Part shown: positions 1 to 9,429 of the stretch, one piece after another
Position numbering within the stretch: the first letter of the stretch is position 1
Layout of the letters: the number at the start of each line of letters is the position of its first letter
Origin: Thiohalorhabdus sp. Cl-TMA
GTDB lineage: Bacteria > Pseudomonadota > Gammaproteobacteria > Thiohalorhabdales > Thiohalorhabdaceae
Assembly (NCBI RefSeq): GCF_041821045.1
Contig: NZ_JBGUAW010000010.1
Coordinates: 103,697-167,696, forward strand
Direction of reading: 5' to 3'
DNA length: 64,000 bases
Position numbers and translations under genes: made by a program
The notes under the pieces: generated by a model
What the model was told of the DNA's origin: nothing
The model's input: the letters and a program-made list of their open reading frames with translations, nothing else
Database searches by the model: none

Positions 1-558
1 GCAGATTCCATCCGGCACTCCCCGGAGCCCTTTATCGGCGGCTCCCGGAAATTATTCCGCCCGGCCCCATGGGGCGTTCCCGCGCCTCCCCCGACCTCCC
101 GAATGCCCGTCATGATGCCTTCCCATTAAGGTGGTGATTTTAAAAGTTTCCTGCGAGAGTGGAGGTATGGGGTTCGACTTCCGAGAAGCGGTTTTAATTC
201 TTTTCGGGAATAGTTCCCTCGGTCGTGAATTTTTTCGGCAAGCCCGAAACCGAATCCTTTTTTGTCGCAAAACAGCAACACGAATCCGGTACAACCCGCG
301 CACTGACCGATGAAAATTAGGGGAGGCCATTGCTTCATCGGGATTAGCCTTTACACTATGTCGCGTGCTTACCCGCAGGCTTGGTATTCCTTGAATGCCT
401 AGGCCGGCTCATGTTGGCCATTCCCGGAGGGATAACCCCTAGGAATTCGGCCCCCCATATTATGTTCCCGGCGTTTTGGCCGGCTCCCGCAGCCCCCGCA
501 CTGGGTCGCCTCCGTGCGGATCTTTGATCGCTTTGCTAAGAGTACGTACCCGTAACCC
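1..558. other. leading intergenic stretch without a supported gene
   Basis: No reading frame here has protein-like composition or a convincing start. The interval is less GC-rich than the flanking genes around positions 130-360, as expected of non-coding or regulatory DNA upstream of the T2SS operon. I found no tRNA-like fold, no clear terminator and no convincing promoter that could be tied to gspC. Confidence 0.5.
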
Positions 559-1485
559 ATGGCGCATCTTTCCCTGCCCGGCGTCCCGCACCTCTTTTCC
601 CGATTCTCGGCCAGCTCCGGGATCCGGATGGCCGAGACCGTGCTGGTGCTCGCCCTCTCGGTGGCCCTGGCCGATTTCACCTGGGACCTCTTGCCCGGTC
701 CCAGCCGGGACGGGAAGGGGCCCGGTGCGATGGCGGCCAAGCCCTCCGCCGGAGCGCCCCGGGACCGTAGCGCCGCGGAGAGGGGAGCCTCCGGAAACCT
801 CCGGACCGTTCCCGAATCGGTCCGGAGCCTGTTCGGAACGCCGCCCGAAGCCCAGGCGCAGGCCGGCCGACCCGTTCGCGAGACCCGGCTGGACCTGACC
901 CTGAAGGGCATCCTTGCCAATCAGCGGGAAGGTGGACGGCAGCTGGCCATAATCGCCAGCGGGAAGGAGGAAGAGAAGGTCTACCGGGTCGGGGATGCGG
1001 TACCGGGCGGTGCCGAGATCGTGCGCATCGAATCCCGCCGGGTGATCCTGCGCCGCAACGGGGTCACCGAGGCATTGACCCTGGAGGTAAAGGAGCTGGA
1101 AGGCCAGCGAACCGGGCTGGCCTCCTCCTCACAAGGAGGCGGGAATGGTGTCCGCAAGGTGGGCCAGAACCGCCGCGTGGTGTCGCAGAGCGCTCTGCGG
1201 AGCAACCTGAAAAACCTGCCTTCACTCCTGCGGCAGGCCAAGGCCGTCCCGCATTCCCTGAACGGCCACCGGGCGGGATTCCGTATCGTCAATATCCAGC
1301 CGGGCAGCATCTATGAGGAGCTGGGGCTCCGGGAAGGGGACGTGGTGCAGTCCGTGAACGGCAAGGATATCCGCACTCCGGGCCAGGCGCTCAATGCATA
1401 TCGCGAGCTGAAATCCGCGGAAGAATTCAAGGTCCGCCTGAAGCGAAACGGGCAGGACCGCACCCTTACTTACTCCGTTCGGTGA
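559..1485 (+). CDS. gspC: type II secretion system inner-membrane protein GspC
   Basis: GspC links the inner-membrane T2SS assembly to the outer-membrane secretin and helps in substrate recognition. The 308-residue product has a short cytoplasmic N-terminus and one membrane segment at about residues 24-43. A periplasmic homology region follows (about 95-170, with the LTLKGILAN motif), then a C-terminal PDZ domain (about 235-305) containing GSIYEELGLREGD. It is the first gene of the gsp operon and its TGA is followed within a few bases by gspD. No good Shine-Dalgarno precedes the ATG at 559. An internal ATG at 628 is possible but would remove most of the N-terminal cytoplasmic part. Family assignment is firm from domains and context; the start is less certain. 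Confidence 0.92.
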   Translation: MAHLSLPGVPHLFSRFSASSGIRMAETVLVLALSVALADFTWDLLPGPSRDGKGPGAMAAKPSAGAPRDRSAAERGASGNLRTVPESVRSLFGTPPEAQAQAGRPVRETRLDLTLKGILANQREGGRQLAIIASGKEEEKVYRVGDAVPGGAEIVRIESRRVILRRNGVTEALTLEVKELEGQRTGLASSSQGGGNGVRKVGQNRRVVSQSALRSNLKNLPSLLRQAKAVPHSLNGHRAGFRIVNIQPGSIYEELGLREGDVVQSVNGKDIRTPGQALNAYRELKSAEEFKVRLKRNGQDRTLTYSVR

Positions 1486-1494
1486 TTGGTGGGC

Positions 1495-3462
1495 ATGGAA
1501 CAAACACACCCAAGCTTTGACGCCCGGTTGCGCACACTGCTCGTGACCGTAGCCGCAGTCCTGGCCCTTTGTGCGGGAGGTGTCGGCACCGCCCAAGCGA
1601 AGGTGAATTTCGATTTCGAGAACGCCGACATCCGGGCCGTGATCCAGGCGGTGGCCGAGTTCACCGGCCGGAACTTCCTTGTGGACCCGCGAGTTGAGGG
1701 GAAGGTCACCGTGGTGGCCCCCACGGCCCTCACCGAGAAGGAGGCCTACAAGGTCTTCCAGTCCGTGCTCGAGGTGAACGGTTATGTGACCGTGCAGGGC
1801 GAAGGGGTGACCAAGATCGTCCCGCAGGAAGAGGGGAAGCATCGTGCCATCGGGGTGGACAAGGGCGCGGAGGGCGACCAGATGGTGACCCAGGTGGTGC
1901 GCCTTGACCATGTCTCGGCGCAGCGCATGGTGCCCATCCTGCGCCCCCTGGTTCCGCCCTACGGTCACTTGGTGGCCTATCCGGATACCGCGTCCCTGAT
2001 CCTCACCGACCGGGCCTCGAATATCGATCGTCTGGTGCAGATCATCGAGCGCCTGGACCAGAAGACCGAAACCGGCGAGCTGGAGGTCATCCCCCTTTCC
2101 AACGCCTCGGCCAAGGAGCTGGCCGATATGTTCGGGCGGCTCTACTCGGGCAAGGGCGGTGACCAGGGCAAGGGCCGGGTGGCGGTGCTCGCCGACCCCC
2201 GCACCAACAGCCTGATCGTCCGGGCCAAAAAGGCCATTCGTGACGAGATCGCCAATCTGGCCAAGGATCTGGACGCCCCCACCGGCACCGGCGGCAATAC
2301 GCACGTGATCTACCTGCAGAACGCCGATGCCGAGGAAATGGTCAAGGTGCTGGAGAGCACCATCAGCGAGAAAAAGAAGGGAGGGCAGCAGCAGGGTGGT
2401 GCCGGGGCGGTGGCGGGCGTCACCATCAAGGCGGACCCCCAGACCAACGCCCTGGTGGTCCGCGCCTCCAAGTCCGACTATCGGACCATTCAGCAGGTGG
2501 TGGAAAAGCTGGATGTCCGACGCCTCCAGGTCTACGTGGAGGGCCTGATCGCCGAGGTCTCCGCGGACCAAGCGCGAGAGTTCGGCATCCAGTGGCAGGC
2601 GGCCGACAATCTTGACGGCGGGACCGGCGTCATCGGCGGCACTTCCTTCACGGTGGGCGATAGCATCCAGGCCACCACCCAGAACCCGCTGGGCATCGGC
2701 GCCGGTCTGAGCGTGGGCTACGTGAACGGTACCCTGACCCTGCCCGGCGGCACCGAGATCATCAACATGGCCGGGCTGCTGCGGGCCCTGCAGAGCCGCA
2801 CCAGCACCAACGTCCTCTCGACGCCCAATCTCCTTACCATGGACAATGAACAGGCCGAGATCGTGGTCGGTCAGAACGTGCCGTTCGTCACCGGATCCTA
2901 TAGCTCGACGGATTCGGGTACGGCGGTGCAGAACCCCTTCCAGACCATCGAGCGCAAGGACGTGGGTCTGACCCTGCGGATCACCCCTCAAATCACGGAG
3001 GGGAGCGCCATCAAGATGAAGATCTACCAGGAGGTATCCAGCGTCGCCCAGAAAGGCGAGGCGCAGGACATCGTCACGCGCAAGCGCTCCCTGGAAACCA
3101 CGGTGGTGGCCGAGAACGACCGCATGATCGTGCTCGGGGGCCTCATCCAGACGGATAACCAGAAGAACGTCCAGGAGGTACCGCTCCTGGGGCGGATTCC
3201 CATTCTTGGCAATCTGTTCCGGTACGAGCGCCGCTCCAAGCGCAAGACCAACCTCATGATCTTCCTGCGCCCGCGGATCATCCGCGGTCCCGGCGACATG
3301 GCCAAGCCCACCCGGCGCAAGTACGGTTACATCGAGAAGCTGCAGAAGACCGAAGGGCTGGACCAGAAGAAGACGCCGCCGCCGCTGAAGCAGTGGGAGC
3401 GGATCACGCCGAAGAAGGATTTGCCCTCCGGCTCGGAGAACGGAGACGGGAGCGCGGAATGA
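1495..3462 (+). CDS. gspD: type II secretion system secretin GspD
   Basis: This is the outer-membrane secretin that forms the multimeric exit channel of the T2SS. The product has a Sec signal peptide (hydrophobic core about residues 14-30, cleavage expected after AQA at 35). The N0-N3 periplasmic repeats follow (about 36-330, including FTGRNFLVDP), then the C-terminal secretin domain with NVLSTPNLLTMDNEQAEI, VGQNVPFVTG and VPLLGRIPILGNLF. The tail is charged and lysine-rich. I chose ATG 1495 as the start; in-frame TTG 1486 and GTG 1489 lie just upstream and cannot be excluded. The stop overlaps the gspE start (ATGA). Length of about 655 residues is normal for the family. No pilotin gene is seen nearby. 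Confidence 0.95.
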   Translation: MEQTHPSFDARLRTLLVTVAAVLALCAGGVGTAQAKVNFDFENADIRAVIQAVAEFTGRNFLVDPRVEGKVTVVAPTALTEKEAYKVFQSVLEVNGYVTVQGEGVTKIVPQEEGKHRAIGVDKGAEGDQMVTQVVRLDHVSAQRMVPILRPLVPPYGHLVAYPDTASLILTDRASNIDRLVQIIERLDQKTETGELEVIPLSNASAKELADMFGRLYSGKGGDQGKGRVAVLADPRTNSLIVRAKKAIRDEIANLAKDLDAPTGTGGNTHVIYLQNADAEEMVKVLESTISEKKKGGQQQGGAGAVAGVTIKADPQTNALVVRASKSDYRTIQQVVEKLDVRRLQVYVEGLIAEVSADQAREFGIQWQAADNLDGGTGVIGGTSFTVGDSIQATTQNPLGIGAGLSVGYVNGTLTLPGGTEIINMAGLLRALQSRTSTNVLSTPNLLTMDNEQAEIVVGQNVPFVTGSYSSTDSGTAVQNPFQTIERKDVGLTLRITPQITEGSAIKMKIYQEVSSVAQKGEAQDIVTRKRSLETTVVAENDRMIVLGGLIQTDNQKNVQEVPLLGRIPILGNLFRYERRSKRKTNLMIFLRPRIIRGPGDMAKPTRRKYGYIEKLQKTEGLDQKKTPPPLKQWERITPKKDLPSGSENGDGSAE

Positions 3463-5126
3463 GCCTTCCCCCGCCTTCCACCATCACCCCCGAGGAGTGG
3501 CGGGAAGCCCTGGAGGCCCAGGACGGCGACCCGGTGGCGGCCGCGCGGCAGCTGATCGAACGGGGCAGCCTCAGCCCTGCCACCTGGGCCGCGGAGCGCG
3601 CCCGCCAGTTGGGCTGGCCGCACGAGGCCGACCCGGACCTGAGCGGGCTCGATCCCGAGGTGGCCGGCCTCCTCGGTTTCGGGCAGGCCCGGCGCATGGG
3701 CGTGCTGCCGGCCTACGAGGCGGAGGGACGGACCGTGATCTGGGTCCGCCCGGACGTGGCCTGGGAAACGCTCCTGGAGCTGCAGGCGGAGCTCGGGACC
3801 GATTTCCGGCCGGTGGTGATCCCCGAGGAGCCTTTCAACCGAGCCCTGCAACGTGCTTTCGAGCGTACCGGGGCGGCGGCGGACGCGGTGGAGGATCTCG
3901 GCGAGGCCGTGGATCTGGATGCCGCCTCGGCGGGATTGCCGGAGTCGGCCGACCTGCTCGACAGCCAGGACGACGCCCCCATCATCCGCCTGCTGAACGC
4001 GGTAATGACCCAGGCCATCGAGGAAGGGGCCTCGGACGTCCACATCGAGCCCTTCGAATCGCGGGTCATGATCCGCTACCGTGTGGACGGGGTGCTGCGG
4101 GACCTGGTGGAGCCGCCGCGCGGTCTGTCGGGGCGGATTGCCGCCCGCGTCAAGGTCATGGCGCGCATGAACATTGCCGAACGCCGCGTGCCGCAGGACG
4201 GTCGCATCAGCCTGCGCCTGGCGGGACGCACCGTGGATGTGCGCGTTTCCACCCTGCCCACCCAGTACGGCGAGCGGGTGGTGATGCGTATCCTGGAGAA
4301 GGAGCAGGGTCCCCTGACCCTGGCACAGATCGGCATGCCGGAGGAGATCCGCGGCCGGTTCGAGGACCTGATCCGGTCTCCCTACGGCATCTTCCTGGTT
4401 ACGGGACCCACGGGGTCGGGCAAGACCACCACGCTCTACGCCGCCCTCCAGCAGGTGCGTAGCGCGGAGATCAATATCATCACCGTCGAGGACCCGGTGG
4501 AGTACGATCTCGAGGGGGTGGGTCAGATCCCGGTGAACGCCAAGACCGGCATGACCTTCGCCCGCGGCCTCCGAGCCATCCTGCGCCAGGACCCCGACGT
4601 GATCATGGTGGGCGAGATCCGCGACCTGGAAACCGCGGAAGTGGCGGTACAGTCCAGCCTCACCGGGCACCGGGTCTTTTCCACCCTGCACACCAATGAT
4701 GCCGTGGGCAGCATTACCCGGATGGTGGACATGGGCGTGGAGCCCTACCTGGTGGCCTCCAGCCTGCTCGGCGCCATGGCACAGCGGCTGGTGCGTAAGC
4801 TCTGCCCCGATTGCCGGGCCCCCAGGGAGGCCGACGACGGCGAGCGGGCCCTGCTGGGTATCCCCGCCGGGGAGTCCGCGGCCATCCACCATCCCGTGGG
4901 CTGCGATGCCTGCGGGCATACCGGCTATCGCGGCCGGACCGGCATCTACGAGCTCATGACCGTGAACGAGGAGCTTCGCCACCTGATCCATGACGGCAAG
5001 GGCGAGCAGGCCCTGCGCCAGGCCGCCCGCGAGGGGGGAATGCGCACCCTGCGCGAGGACGGCATTCGCCTGGTCCTCGCCGGGGAGACCAGTCTCGAGG
5101 AAGTCCTACGCGTGACCCAAGCCTGA
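3459..5126 (+). CDS. gspE: type II secretion system ATPase GspE
   Basis: GspE is the cytoplasmic hexameric ATPase that powers pseudopilus assembly, recruited to the membrane by GspL. The 555-residue product has an N-terminal GspE/PilB domain (about 1-150) and a RecA-like ATPase domain with Walker A GPTGSGKT at 316-323, an Asp box (EDPVEYD) and Walker B (DVIMVGEIRD). It carries the tetracysteine zinc motif C449/C452/C482/C485 typical of T2SS/PilB ATPases. The start is the ATG that overlaps the gspD stop by the ATGA arrangement. An upstream in-frame start would overlap gspD by about 70 bases and is less likely. Confidence 0.96.
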   Translation: MSLPPPSTITPEEWREALEAQDGDPVAAARQLIERGSLSPATWAAERARQLGWPHEADPDLSGLDPEVAGLLGFGQARRMGVLPAYEAEGRTVIWVRPDVAWETLLELQAELGTDFRPVVIPEEPFNRALQRAFERTGAAADAVEDLGEAVDLDAASAGLPESADLLDSQDDAPIIRLLNAVMTQAIEEGASDVHIEPFESRVMIRYRVDGVLRDLVEPPRGLSGRIAARVKVMARMNIAERRVPQDGRISLRLAGRTVDVRVSTLPTQYGERVVMRILEKEQGPLTLAQIGMPEEIRGRFEDLIRSPYGIFLVTGPTGSGKTTTLYAALQQVRSAEINIITVEDPVEYDLEGVGQIPVNAKTGMTFARGLRAILRQDPDVIMVGEIRDLETAEVAVQSSLTGHRVFSTLHTNDAVGSITRMVDMGVEPYLVASSLLGAMAQRLVRKLCPDCRAPREADDGERALLGIPAGESAAIHHPVGCDACGHTGYRGRTGIYELMTVNEELRHLIHDGKGEQALRQAAREGGMRTLREDGIRLVLAGETSLEEVLRVTQA

Positions 5127-5127
5127 T

Positions 5128-6339
5128 ATGGCCGCCTTCGAATACCAAGCCCTGGATGCCCGAGGACGATCCCGCAAGGGGATCCTGACCGGAGACTCGC
5201 CGCGCCAGATCCGCTCCCAGCTCCGCAACCAGGGCCTGTACCCGGTGGAAGTGCAGCCGGTGGCCGAGCAGAGCGGCAAACAGGGTCGCCCCATGCTCGG
5301 CGGCCGAGTCTCCGCCGCCGGTCTGGCCCTGCTGACCCGGCAGTTGGCAACCCTGGTGCGCGCCGGCATGCCCCTGGAGGAGGCCCTGCGCGCCCTCGGC
5401 GAGCAGGTCAACGGCCGCCAGCTCCAGTCCGTGGTGGCCGGGGTACGGGCCCAGATCACCGAGGGATCCACCCTCACCGAGGCATTGGGTACCTTCCCGC
5501 GCACCTTCCCCGAGCTGTACCGGGTCATGGTGGAGGCGGGAGAGGCCTCCGGCCGGCTGGAGGAAGTGCTTGACCGGCTGGCCGATTATACGGAGCAGCG
5601 CCAGGCCATGCGCCAAAAGCTGGGCGTGGCGCTCATCTATCCCATCCTGGTGACGGTGGTGGCCATTCTGGTGGTGGTGGCGCTGCTCACCTATGTGGTT
5701 CCCGAAGTGGTACGCGTCTTCGAGAGTACCGGCCAGTCGCTGCCGCTGCTGACCCGCGGTCTGATCGCCTCCAGTGACTTCCTGCGCGCCAACGGGCTGA
5801 TCCTGGCCTTGCTGCTCGGCGGAACCGGCTTGGTCACCGGCTATGCCCTGCGCAGACCGCGCATCCGGTACGGCTTCGACCGCCTGCTTTTGCGGCTGCC
5901 CTTCATCGGCCGCCTGTCCCGGACGATCAACTCCGCCCGACTGGCCCGCACCCTGGCCATTCTTACGGAGAGCGGCGTTCCCCTGCTGGAAGCCATCCGC
6001 ATCGGCGGCCGGGTGGTGAAGAACAAGCCGATCCGGGAGGCGGTGGAAGAGGCTGCGGTGTCCGTCCGGGAGGGCGGCCGCCTGCATGCGGCGCTCGGCC
6101 AGTCCGGCTATTTCCCGCCGCTCATGGTGCATATGCTCTCCGCCGGCGAGGAGAGCGGCGAGCTGGAAAAGATGCTGGAGCGGGCCGCCTCCAACCAGGA
6201 GCGGGAGCTGGAATCGGCAGTATCAGCGGCAACGGCACTGATGGAGCCCGTTCTGATCCTGGTGATGGGCGGTATCGTGCTGGTGATTGTGCTGGCGATC
6301 CTGCTGCCTATCTTTGAGATGAACCAGATGGTGGGGTAG
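5128..6339 (+). CDS. gspF: type II secretion system inner-membrane platform protein GspF
   Basis: GspF is the polytopic inner-membrane core that couples the ATPase to pseudopilus growth. The 403-residue product has the duplicated T2SSF architecture: an N-terminal FEYQALDARGRSRKG segment, a first helical domain (about 65-165), membrane segments near 165-195 and 222-242, a second helical domain (about 265-365), and a last membrane helix near 371-398. It begins one base after the gspE stop, so the two are probably translationally coupled. Confidence 0.96.
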   Translation: MAAFEYQALDARGRSRKGILTGDSPRQIRSQLRNQGLYPVEVQPVAEQSGKQGRPMLGGRVSAAGLALLTRQLATLVRAGMPLEEALRALGEQVNGRQLQSVVAGVRAQITEGSTLTEALGTFPRTFPELYRVMVEAGEASGRLEEVLDRLADYTEQRQAMRQKLGVALIYPILVTVVAILVVVALLTYVVPEVVRVFESTGQSLPLLTRGLIASSDFLRANGLILALLLGGTGLVTGYALRRPRIRYGFDRLLLRLPFIGRLSRTINSARLARTLAILTESGVPLLEAIRIGGRVVKNKPIREAVEEAAVSVREGGRLHAALGQSGYFPPLMVHMLSAGEESGELEKMLERAASNQERELESAVSAATALMEPVLILVMGGIVLVIVLAILLPIFEMNQMVG

Positions 6340-6428
6340 CCGGGGAAGCGGTGTTTTGCAGTCTTGCAACATTCCCGTAACAGACTGCCATTACAGGCAG
6401 GGACCGAAACCACGAGGAGATTGACGGC

Positions 6429-6902
6429 TTGCAGCGTATACCAGACAGGGGCGACTTCAGGGAAACGCCGGAACGGGCCGGACTGCCCGGACGGGAAGCG
6501 GGCTTCACGCTCATCGAGCTCATGGTGGTGGTGGTGATCCTGGGCATCCTGGCCGCCGTGGTTGTGCCGCGGGTCATGGACCGGCCCGAACAGGCCCGTA
6601 TCACGGCGGCCAAGAATGATATCCGAGCGATCCAGTCCGCCCTGGATATGTACAAGCTCGACAACCACCGCTACCCGACTACCGACCAGGGGCTGCAGGC
6701 CCTGGTGGAGGAGCCCACTTCCGAGCCGCAGCCGCCCAATTGGAACGGTTATCTGGATCAGGCGCCCAAGGACCCGTGGGGGAACCCCTATCAATACCTC
6801 AATCCGGGAAAGCACGGCGAGGTGGACGTTTTCAGCCTGGGCGCCGACGGCCGCAAGGGCGGCGAGGGCACCAACGCCGACATCGGCTCCTGGGAGCTGT
6901 AG
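6429..6902 (+). CDS. gspG: type II secretion system major pseudopilin GspG
   Basis: GspG is the major subunit of the T2SS pseudopilus. After a 25-residue leader comes the prepilin peptidase site G/FTLIELM with Glu at +5, then one hydrophobic helix and the C-terminal pseudopilin domain with [15 protein letters not shown] and PWGNPYQY. The latter includes the calcium-binding loop region with [12 protein letters not shown]. The only canonical start upstream of the cleavage site is TTG 6429, preceded by GAGGAG about nine bases away. The leader is longer than the usual 6-10 residues. There is an 89-base gap after gspF, the largest within the operon, which may hold an extra control point for this highly expressed subunit. 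Confidence 0.93.
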   Translation: MQRIPDRGDFRETPERAGLPGREAGFTLIELMVVVVILGILAAVVVPRVMDRPEQARITAAKNDIRAIQSALDMYKLDNHRYPTTDQGLQALVEEPTSEPQPPNWNGYLDQAPKDPWGNPYQYLNPGKHGEVDVFSLGADGRKGGEGTNADIGSWEL

Positions 6903-6958
6903 GCGGCCGCCCGGCTTTCCCGGCAACGCCGGCCCGGGCCGGTAGGGTGCAAACCGTC

Positions 6959-7468
6959 ATGACGAAGCGGTCCGCTTCCCCCGCACGTCCGGGATCACTT
7001 GGCAGCCGGGGATTCACCTTGCTGGAGCTTCTGGTGGTGGTGGCCCTGGTGGCGATCATGATGGGCCTCGTGGTTCCTTCCCTGGGCCTCAGCACTGGAC
7101 GCAGCCTTTCCGAGGCCGCCGACCGCATGGTTCTGCTGGTGAATCGTGCCCGGCAGGAGGCGGTGCTCTCCACCCGGACCTGGCGGGTGGTGCTGGAGCC
7201 GGAGGAGGGCTCCTACCGCTTCCAGAAACGTCGCGGTCAGGAATTCGACCAGGCCAAGGAGTCCCCCTTCGCGGCGGTCCGGCGGGATCCGGGACTCCGA
7301 TGGGAAAAGCTGGTCATCAACGGCGCCCCCGCTTCCGGATCGGGGGAGGTGTACCTCTACCCCTCCGGGGAGCAGGATACCTTCCGTCTGACGCTGCGCA
7401 ATGGCGACAAGCGGCGCACGGTGGTGCTCGGTCCGGTCGGGCGGGCGCGGGTGGAACGGCCCGAATGA
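6959..7468 (+). CDS. gspH: type II secretion system minor pseudopilin GspH
   Basis: This is a minor pseudopilin near the tip complex. The 169-residue product has an 18-residue basic leader, the prepilin site G/FTLLELL with Glu at +5, and a hydrophobic helix (VVVALVAIMMGLVVP). A GspH/FimT-type C-terminal domain follows, with ADRMVLLVNRARQEAVLS and a beta-rich end. The start at ATG 6959 was preferred over a far-upstream in-frame codon that would overlap gspG in an unrelated composition. The stop overlaps the gspI start (ATGA). Confidence 0.9.
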   Translation: MTKRSASPARPGSLGSRGFTLLELLVVVALVAIMMGLVVPSLGLSTGRSLSEAADRMVLLVNRARQEAVLSTRTWRVVLEPEEGSYRFQKRRGQEFDQAKESPFAAVRRDPGLRWEKLVINGAPASGSGEVYLYPSGEQDTFRLTLRNGDKRRTVVLGPVGRARVERPE

Positions 7469-7878
7469 GGCGAACGGTACGTACCGATAACGGCGGATTC
7501 ACCCTGGTGGAGGTGCTGGCCGCGCTCGCCGTGGTGGCGTTCGCCCTGGCCGCCCTGTGGAAGGGGCTCGGCCAGGGGATCGCGGTCTCCCAGGGACTTC
7601 CGGACCGGCAGATGGCCCGCTGGGTGGCCCAGAACCGGATCGTCCTCCACCAGGCGCGCCGGGATTGGCCGGAAACCCGGACCTACGAGGGCAGCACCGA
7701 AATGGGCGGTCGCCAGTGGTTCTGGCGGGAAGAGGTGGCGGAGACCAAGGAGGAAGCGCTCCGCCGGATCACCGTGCGGGTGGGGACCGCCGAGGAGGAC
7801 CCCGGATTGGTCTCCCTGGAGGCCTACCTCAAACGGCCCGAGTCCCACAGCCAAAACGGCGGAGGTGGCGGGCAGTGA
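7465..7878 (+). CDS. gspI: type II secretion system minor pseudopilin GspI
   Basis: GspI nucleates the tip complex of the pseudopilus with GspJ and GspK. The 137-residue product has an 11-residue leader, prepilin site G/FTLVEVL with Glu at +5, and helix LAALAVVAFALAALWKGLG. The GspI-type C-terminal domain contains RWVAQNRI and RQWFWREEV. The start overlaps the gspH stop by four bases and the stop overlaps the gspJ GTG start, indicating tight translational coupling. Confidence 0.92.
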   Translation: MRRTVRTDNGGFTLVEVLAALAVVAFALAALWKGLGQGIAVSQGLPDRQMARWVAQNRIVLHQARRDWPETRTYEGSTEMGGRQWFWREEVAETKEEALRRITVRVGTAEEDPGLVSLEAYLKRPESHSQNGGGGGQ

Positions 7879-8507
7879 GCGCCCCCGGGAACCGCGAGGC
7901 CGGTATGACCCTATTGGAGGTCCTGATCGCCCTGGCGCTTTTCGCCCTGGTGGCGGCGGCCGGGTACACAGCCCTCCGCCAGGGCATCGCCACCGAGGAG
8001 CGGCTGCAGGAAACGAGGGCATTCTGGCAGCGGCTCGAGTCGGTGCTCAGCCTGATTCGGCGTGACCTGGGCCAGGCCCGGGCGCTGGCCCCGCGCGCGC
8101 CCGGCCGGGAATGGTCGCTGGCCTTCCAGGGGGGCGAAACCGGGGCGAGCTTGGGCGAGGGGGTCCTGTTCCGCTTCACCCGCGGCGGCAATACGTCCTT
8201 CCGCGAAGGCCCGGCTAGCCCCTATCAGAGAATCGCCTACGGGCTAAGGGAGGACACCCTGGTCCGGCGGTCCTGGTCCCGTCTGAACGCGCCCGCGAGC
8301 CTCGAGCCCCGGGAGGCGGACATCCTGGAGAACGTGGCCGAGGTGCGCGTGCGGTACCTGAACGGAGAGACCCTGGAATGGGCTTCCAGTTGGCCGCCCG
8401 GTACCACCACCGCCGAGGGCCCGGGGCTTCCGCGGGCCGTGGAGGTCAGCTTCGAGCTTGAGGACCATGGTCGGTTCAAGCGTTTATTCCATGTCGGCGC
8501 CCCGTGA
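7875..8507 (+). CDS. gspJ: type II secretion system minor pseudopilin GspJ
   Basis: GspJ is part of the I-J-K tip complex. Reading from GTG 7875 (GTGA overlap with gspI) gives a 210-residue protein with a 10-residue leader, prepilin site G/MTLLEVL with Glu at +5, helix LIALALFALVAAAGY and a GspJ domain (LSLIRRDLGQARAL, VEVSFELEDHG). Methionine rather than phenylalanine at +1 is tolerated among minor pseudopilins. The 3' end overlaps the start of gspK. Confidence 0.92.
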   Translation: MSAPGNREAGMTLLEVLIALALFALVAAAGYTALRQGIATEERLQETRAFWQRLESVLSLIRRDLGQARALAPRAPGREWSLAFQGGETGASLGEGVLFRFTRGGNTSFREGPASPYQRIAYGLREDTLVRRSWSRLNAPASLEPREADILENVAEVRVRYLNGETLEWASSWPPGTTTAEGPGLPRAVEVSFELEDHGRFKRLFHVGAP

Positions 8508-9429
8508 CGAACGAGGGGTGGCCCTGATCACCGTGCTGTTGGTGGTCACGGTGCTGACGGCCATCGTTGCCCGGCTCAGCCTGTCCAACGAGGTGTGGGT
8601 CCGGCAGGTGGAAGGTGCCGCCGCTCTGGCGCAGGCGGATCAAGTGTCGCGGGCGGCGCAGCAATGGGTTGGGCTCCTCCTGGAGAGGGACCGGAACAGC
8701 TTCGATGGCCGCACCGACCTCTGGGCGCGTCCCATTCCGCCGCTACCGGTGGGCTGGGGAAAGCTGAACGGCCGGGTGGAGGACCGTCAGGCGCGGTTCA
8801 ATCTGAACAACCTGGTGACCGGCGACGGCGAGGTGGATCCCACGGCGGTGGAGCGATTCCAGCGGCTCTTGCGCATCCTGGGGCTCAACCCTGCCATCGC
8901 CGACGCGGCCGTGGATTGGATCGATCCCGATCAGCAGCCCCACGGGTCCGGGGGCGCGGAGGACGGCCTGTATCAGGGCCGGCGTCCGCCCTATCTGGCG
9001 GCCAACCGCCCCTTCGGAGACCCTGCGGAGGTTCGCCTACTCCGCGGTGTGGACAGCGAGGCTTGGCGCAAGCTCAAACCGCATATCGCGGCACTTCCGG
9101 AGGCTACCGGCATCAATCTGAACACCGCCACCCCGGAGGTGCTCGCCGCCGCCATCCCGGCCTGGGGCTCGCCGAACATGGCCCTCGTCAAGGCGGAGAA
9201 GTGGGCTGAGCGGACCAACAAGCAGCCCTTCACCGACGTCCAGAGCTTCGCCGCCCAGGCCCTGGGTCGAGGAGGCGGTCAGGCGCCCTCGGGACTGACG
9301 GTGCAAACCAATTATTTCCTGGTCCATACCCGGGCGAACTTCGGCTCGGTTTCCCGCGGGCTTGCCACCCTGTACCACCGCACCGGTGGTAAAGCCCGCA
9401 TCGTTCGGCACAGCACGGAGATCCGATAG
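8467..9429 (+). CDS. gspK: type II secretion system minor pseudopilin GspK
   Basis: GspK is the large pseudopilin that caps the tip. The roughly 320-residue product has the prepilin site G/VALITVLLVV. It lacks Glu at +5, as is typical of GspK. It then has the large inserted alpha domain (DPTAVERFQRLLRILGL, ADAAVDWIDPDQQP) and ends with a helix-hairpin-like INLNTATPEVLAAAIP segment. ATG 8467 gives a 17-residue leader; ATG 8491, which gives a 9-residue leader, is an equally plausible start. The gene overlaps the end of gspJ and is followed directly by gspL. Confidence 0.92.
   Translation: MVGSSVYSMSAPRDERGVALITVLLVVTVLTAIVARLSLSNEVWVRQVEGAAALAQADQVSRAAQQWVGLLLERDRNSFDGRTDLWARPIPPLPVGWGKLNGRVEDRQARFNLNNLVTGDGEVDPTAVERFQRLLRILGLNPAIADAAVDWIDPDQQPHGSGGAEDGLYQGRRPPYLAANRPFGDPAEVRLLRGVDSEAWRKLKPHIAALPEATGINLNTATPEVLAAAIPAWGSPNMALVKAEKWAERTNKQPFTDVQSFAAQALGRGGGQAPSGLTVQTNYFLVHTRANFGSVSRGLATLYHRTGGKARIVRHSTEIR

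Noticed and set aside
1222..2991. Minus-strand open frame of 589 codons across gspC-gspD
   Set aside because: Antisense to clear T2SS genes. Its composition (many His, Gly, Asp, Leu) is that of a complementary-strand shadow.
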